Shown: one piece after another, positions 60,415 to 64,000 of the stretch
How positions within the stretch are numbered: the stretch's first letter is position 1
Layout: each line of letters opens with the position of its first letter
Assembly (NCBI GenBank): GCA_032622095.1
Contig: CP136066.1
Location: forward strand, 59,364,609-59,428,608
DNA length: 64,000 nucleotides
Source of the DNA: Siphonodentalium dalli
Taxonomy: Eukaryota > Mollusca > Scaphopoda > Gadilida > Siphonodentaliidae
Direction of reading: 5' to 3'
Notes under the pieces: model-generated
What the model saw: only the letters and a program-made list of their open reading frames with translations
Database searches by the model: none
Told to the model about the DNA's origin: nothing
Translations under genes and position numbers: made by a program

Positions 60415-60785
60415 ACTGAACTAAATGGTTTCCCATAGACGACAGTGTTAACGTTTCAGCCAAATTCACTGAATTGAAGCCTGCAGGCCGTTCCAGTGAT
60501 GTTTTTCCAGCTAGATTGACACCAGTTGACCACGAAAATGCAAGAAAAATCATAGGTCATGATTTTACTTTTTAAAATAATTCCCCAAGTGACAGGGCTA
60601 TACCACAGCCAAATTTTATCTGGAAAAACCCAGAACTATACAGCTGCCAGTTAAATAAATTTCCCACTCACAAAAATCCATTCCCCCATTAATTCACCAG
60701 TTTAATTTATTTAGATATCAGTGACGTATAAATTAACGTCGCGCGTGTGTCAGGTAAAGGCCATTATTCAGTTACTCTAGCAATT
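60415..60785 (+). repeat. Dispersed repeat J, copy 3
   Basis: Matches 38905-39335 with many small changes. Confidence 0.7.
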
Positions 60786-60949
60786 CCACGGTGCACTCGC
60801 TCCTCGACTCTGGAACCTTTTTTTCAGCTCCCCGATTCCGTGAGACCTGCATGTCCGCGCGCGTGATCGGGTGTGTGGTATTATCTCAATAATTCTTCAC
60901 CTGTATCATGTTGTTTTGTTATGTATGAAGATGACTTTATTTTATAGTG

Positions 60950-61805
60950 CCAACCTACGTCACTAATGTAATCTCTAAACCGTCCAGGAACCTACGTCAC
61001 TAATGTAATCTCTAAACCGTCGCTTCAGACGTTCGGAAAACAGCTATCTGGTACTAATGCAGCGAATGAACTAGTTAGTTGTTGAAGGAGTAATTGTACT
61101 TATATATTTACGAATAATAGGCATTATATGCATTGTACGATCATCTATAAAATGGTTGAGGTGTGTTTGGTATTCGAAATCGGGGTACAACTGATATCTA
61201 TTTTGCATTTTTAATTATTACTTATTTTGTAATGTGTATTGTGAATTTACACAGCACATGCGCCAGTTTATTCCGTCAGACAAACGTTTATATATGTTTA
61301 GAACAAATGTGACCCGCCATATCAAATCCAGTCGTAAGTCGGGATTTTTTTTACCCTGTGCCAATGCATTCTCTTATATATGCGAGTCGACCATAGGTCG
61401 ACTCGCATATATAAGAGAATGCATTGGCCTAACATTTTTTATCATTTTTTTTAAATAAATGTTTCTTACAATTTTTAGGACATGAAATAAAAAACATCCA
61501 TTACCCTGCAGGGAGCCCCACACATATATAGAAGCATATAGAAGAGTGTCGTCTGCTCATATTTGTCTGGGGCTCTGTATGGGTGAAATTATAAAATTGT
61601 TAAAGAAAAAATTATTAAAATGTAAAAAATTATTAGGCCTATGCATTCTCTTATATATGCGAGGCGACCTATGGTCGACTCGCATATATAAGAGAATTCT
61701 TTGGCACAGGGTAAAAAAAATCCCGACTGGATTTGATATGGCGGGTCACAAATATATAATCAAAACCGCTTTGGGTTATAGACATTATTAGTGACGTAGG
61801 TTCCT
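60950..61805. mobile_element. Foldback element containing paired-palindrome copy 12
   Basis: Outer ends ACCTACGTCACTAATG and complement (61783-61798). The left end is duplicated in tandem, 44 bp apart. Inner inverted segments TGTGACCCGCCATATCAAAT and ATTTGATATGGCGGGTCACA flank copy 12 (61351-61713), which has palindromes at 61360-61428 and 61637-61705. Its first palindrome is perfect over two 33-bp arms. Confidence 0.75.
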
Positions 61806-62393
61806 ATGTGAACCACTACGACGCTATCGCTCTGTAATGTGCCCTCCCCTAAGATAATATGAATCGTACGTGACACGCAGTGGAGCAACCACACATGCTG
61901 TGCCTCAAATTTGCCTTTTATCGGCGACATAGCGCTAAGAATAATGTATGTAACATCACGCAGTGATCACGACGGAGATGACATGCCAACTTGACAAGAT
62001 GTGTCGTGGATTGTGCAATCTTATCTGGATTCTGGTCCACAAATCCAAAATGACATCAGAAACCGTGTCATGACGTCTTCATTTTTCGTTTTCATTAAGC
62101 TAACCAAAGAAATTGGTCTATTGAAAATAATAGACCTAAATCACATGTGAATTCTTCTTAAGTTGTGAATTAGTTACTTTGATCTTCATCGCGATGCTTC
62201 ATTCCCAATTCCGCATTTTTTGCAATCTCCACACTGTTGCTAACCGGAAGTCACGTGATAATTTCTCCAAAATACATACCCGCGATCTAAAACATCACTG
62301 ATGGATATAGACCAAAATATATGACGTCATTCACATGCCTAAGGTATAAGCACCATTGGTGGTTGCTAATAAACGACGCACAATTAAAGGCCC
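61806..62393. other. Unassigned stretch
   Basis: No feature recognised. Confidence 0.35.
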
Positions 62394-62881
62394 ACCTAAT
62401 TTTCGGACATCCCGATCACATTATATAAAATATATGTCATAGCATATACCATTTGAAAGAGGAAGCTCCCAAACATTGTATTAACAACTTATCCGGTGCA
62501 ATAAACTGTGAACATGTTGTTTTTGTTGAGTCACCGACGTGCGTTTGTGCTTAGGTTTCTTCTGGATTGTGGTGCAAAGTGTATTATTTTCAAAGGAGGG
62601 GGAATAACTCTATATCCGAAAGATAGAGTTATTCCCCTTCCATTGAAACTACATTTTTAGTTTGAATTATGTTTCATTCTGGGAGTCATACCGGGGGGAT
62701 CTTTCTATGATTTCAGCTGTTTCTATTTCTCTATGGCCATCTTCTAAGACAATGACGTTTCAAATGGTGATGAATTATAGTATTTTAATCATATTTTATG
62801 GTATAGATTGTTATTAAAACCGTATATGAAAGCACTATTAAAAAAATAATCGGTGACTCGAAAATTAAGTGGGCCTCTAAG
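62394..62881. mobile_element. TTAA miniature transposon, family L, copy 2
   Basis: Left end TTAAAGGCCCACCTAATTTT, right end AAAATTAAGTGGGCCT. Matches 47134-47614, including the central inverted repeat AGGGGGAATAACTCTATATC. Confidence 0.8.
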
Positions 62882-62994
62882 TTGAGTGTGGTCGTCGGGA
62901 GGTTGAACCTAGAAAAAATAGTTATAAAGCTGGTTTTGGTCTCATTTTGTGTGGAAAAGTATCAGGAATAACATATCCAAAATCCGCCTTGGGG

Positions 62995-63240
62995 AAAATT
63001 CAGGATTGAAGATGGCGTCCAAGATGGCGGCCAACAATTATAAATATTCCCCAATCAGCATTAGTCCGTTGTGAGCTGGGGGTAATAAGATTGATCTCGA
63101 ACAAATGTCACCACGTTTGACAGAGGATTCCACGGGAGTAACACTGACCAAATAATCGTCACCGAGAGTCAAAAGATGGCCACCAAAACGGCCGCCAAAA
63201 TGACAGTTATTTCTTTTGTTTATTTTGTTGATCGAAATCG
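62995..63240. repeat. 'AAGATGGCGGCC' repeat E
   Basis: GATGGCGTCCAAGATGGCGG and CCACCAAAACGGCCGCCAAA. Likely the inverted relative of 13080-13390. Confidence 0.35.
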
Positions 63241-63308
63241 GCCAGTGATGACCAGAATAAGAAATGCTTCATGATTTCGGCACTTGTGTGTCAAATATAT
63301 CAATTTAC

Positions 63309-63770
63309 TCAGACCTCGTCCTCGCAATCTCCTATCAGAACCTCTTCTGACTTCATGCAGCCCTCTCCACGACAATCTCCACAAGCGGTAGCACATTTCA
63401 GACCATGTTTGCGACATGTGCACACATTGGTATCACATGGTTTTTTATGACATCTTACACTTGCATCGTACAAACTTGAGCAATTCGTATGGGGCTGCAT
63501 TCTAGTCAGTCGTGACTGGGCAAGATCCGCACCACGACGTTCCCAACCCCATCTCTCAGCATTCAATAGGTCGTTATTCAGTGTTCTCCAAATCATCACC
63601 TGGAGATGAACTCTGAGACTGTGATAGTATGCCGCTCGTTCTGTTGGTGGGAGTTTTTGGGGCTCTAACGCAGTCTTGCTAGAAGACACCATATCCATAA
63701 ACTTCGTATACCAAAGTGAATTTAGTGAGTCTTCTTTCTTATCACTACACACTACAACGAAAAGCCGCAT
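63309..63770 (-). pseudogene. Cysteine-rich C-terminal part of a repeat-associated protein
   Basis: The 153-codon frame has SLNSLWYTKFMDMV, LPPTERAAYYHSLRVHLQV (residues 41-59), AERWGWERRG and a cysteine cluster (C97, C107, C112, C117, C119, C126, C130, C133, C138; CTCRKHGLKCATACGDCRG). This order matches a protein found in very many copies in cnidarian, mollusc and arthropod genomes and linked to mobile elements; its function is not known to me. Upstream, the related part (around 63840-63900, PPLQHLDMGKTSIVRK) is separated by stops, so the 5' half is broken. The frame shown could still be translated from its own ATG. Confidence 0.55.
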
Positions 63771-64000
63771 GCTGGCCTCTCCAATGTCTTTCTGATTAGC
63801 ACTATAGACTCATGCATGAGTGATGATATTTTAGCGAACTTCAGCAGACTCGTTCATTTTTCTGACGATACTTGTTTTCCCCATGTCCAAATGTTGCAGA
63901 GGTGGTGTCACAGCCTCCCCATGTATGTGCAAACAGGATATGGGAAGTTGTGAACTGTCCAGCCTTCGCACGATGTCACCGATTCGCAAAATGGCAGCAC

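Overview
This is a stretch of animal (eukaryotic) nuclear DNA: AT-rich, gene-poor, with no bacterial operon structure, long introns or intergenic DNA, canonical GT-AG splice signals and very dense miniature transposons and minisatellites. Dispersed repeats of the kind common in molluscan genomes (tracts opening with GGGGGTATACTGGA followed by GTCCGTCCGTC, and 'TTTGGTGTGGATGTTCC...GGTCACTGGGTCAAAT' boilerplate) together with a secreted glycine-rich protein gene point to a lophotrochozoan, most likely a bivalve mollusc. The species cannot be named from the sequence. Protein-coding content is small. On the + strand, two exons (4977-5258 and 15921-16274) each open in phase 0 after a splice acceptor, encode a variable leader, exactly one pair of C2H2 zinc fingers and a stop codon. 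They look like mutually exclusive 3' terminal exons of one transcription factor of the lola type, whose common 5' exons would lie left of the window. On the - strand, 29194-29362 encodes a signal peptide and the start of a glycine-rich secreted protein; its phase-1 donor matches the phase-1 acceptor of a glycine-rich terminal exon at 19540-19889, giving a predicted 172-residue protein. A 59-codon - strand reading frame at 57431-57610 resembles a TGF-beta-type prodomain, at low confidence. A broken integrase (13396-13735, -) and the cysteine-rich end of a repeat-associated protein (63309-63770, -) are transposon relics. Layout: 0-5 kb, TTAA-flanked miniature elements and foldbacks; 5-5.3 kb, zinc-finger exon; 5.3-7.8 kb, 68-bp satellite grown from a miniature transposon end; 8-15 kb, assorted dispersed repeats, a tRNA-derived SINE, the integrase relic and a miniature transposon with an expanded 52-bp array; 15.9-16.7 kb, second zinc-finger exon; 19.5-29.4 kb, glycine-rich gene with an intron full of foldbacks and a 31-34-bp minisatellite; 30-38 kb, four more tandem arrays; 38-64 kb, mostly unassignable sequence with dispersed and inverted repeats. 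Twelve copies of one distinctive element, a TTAA-flanked miniature transposon carrying two mutually inverted 69-bp palindromes, are spread through the whole window and are its most striking feature.
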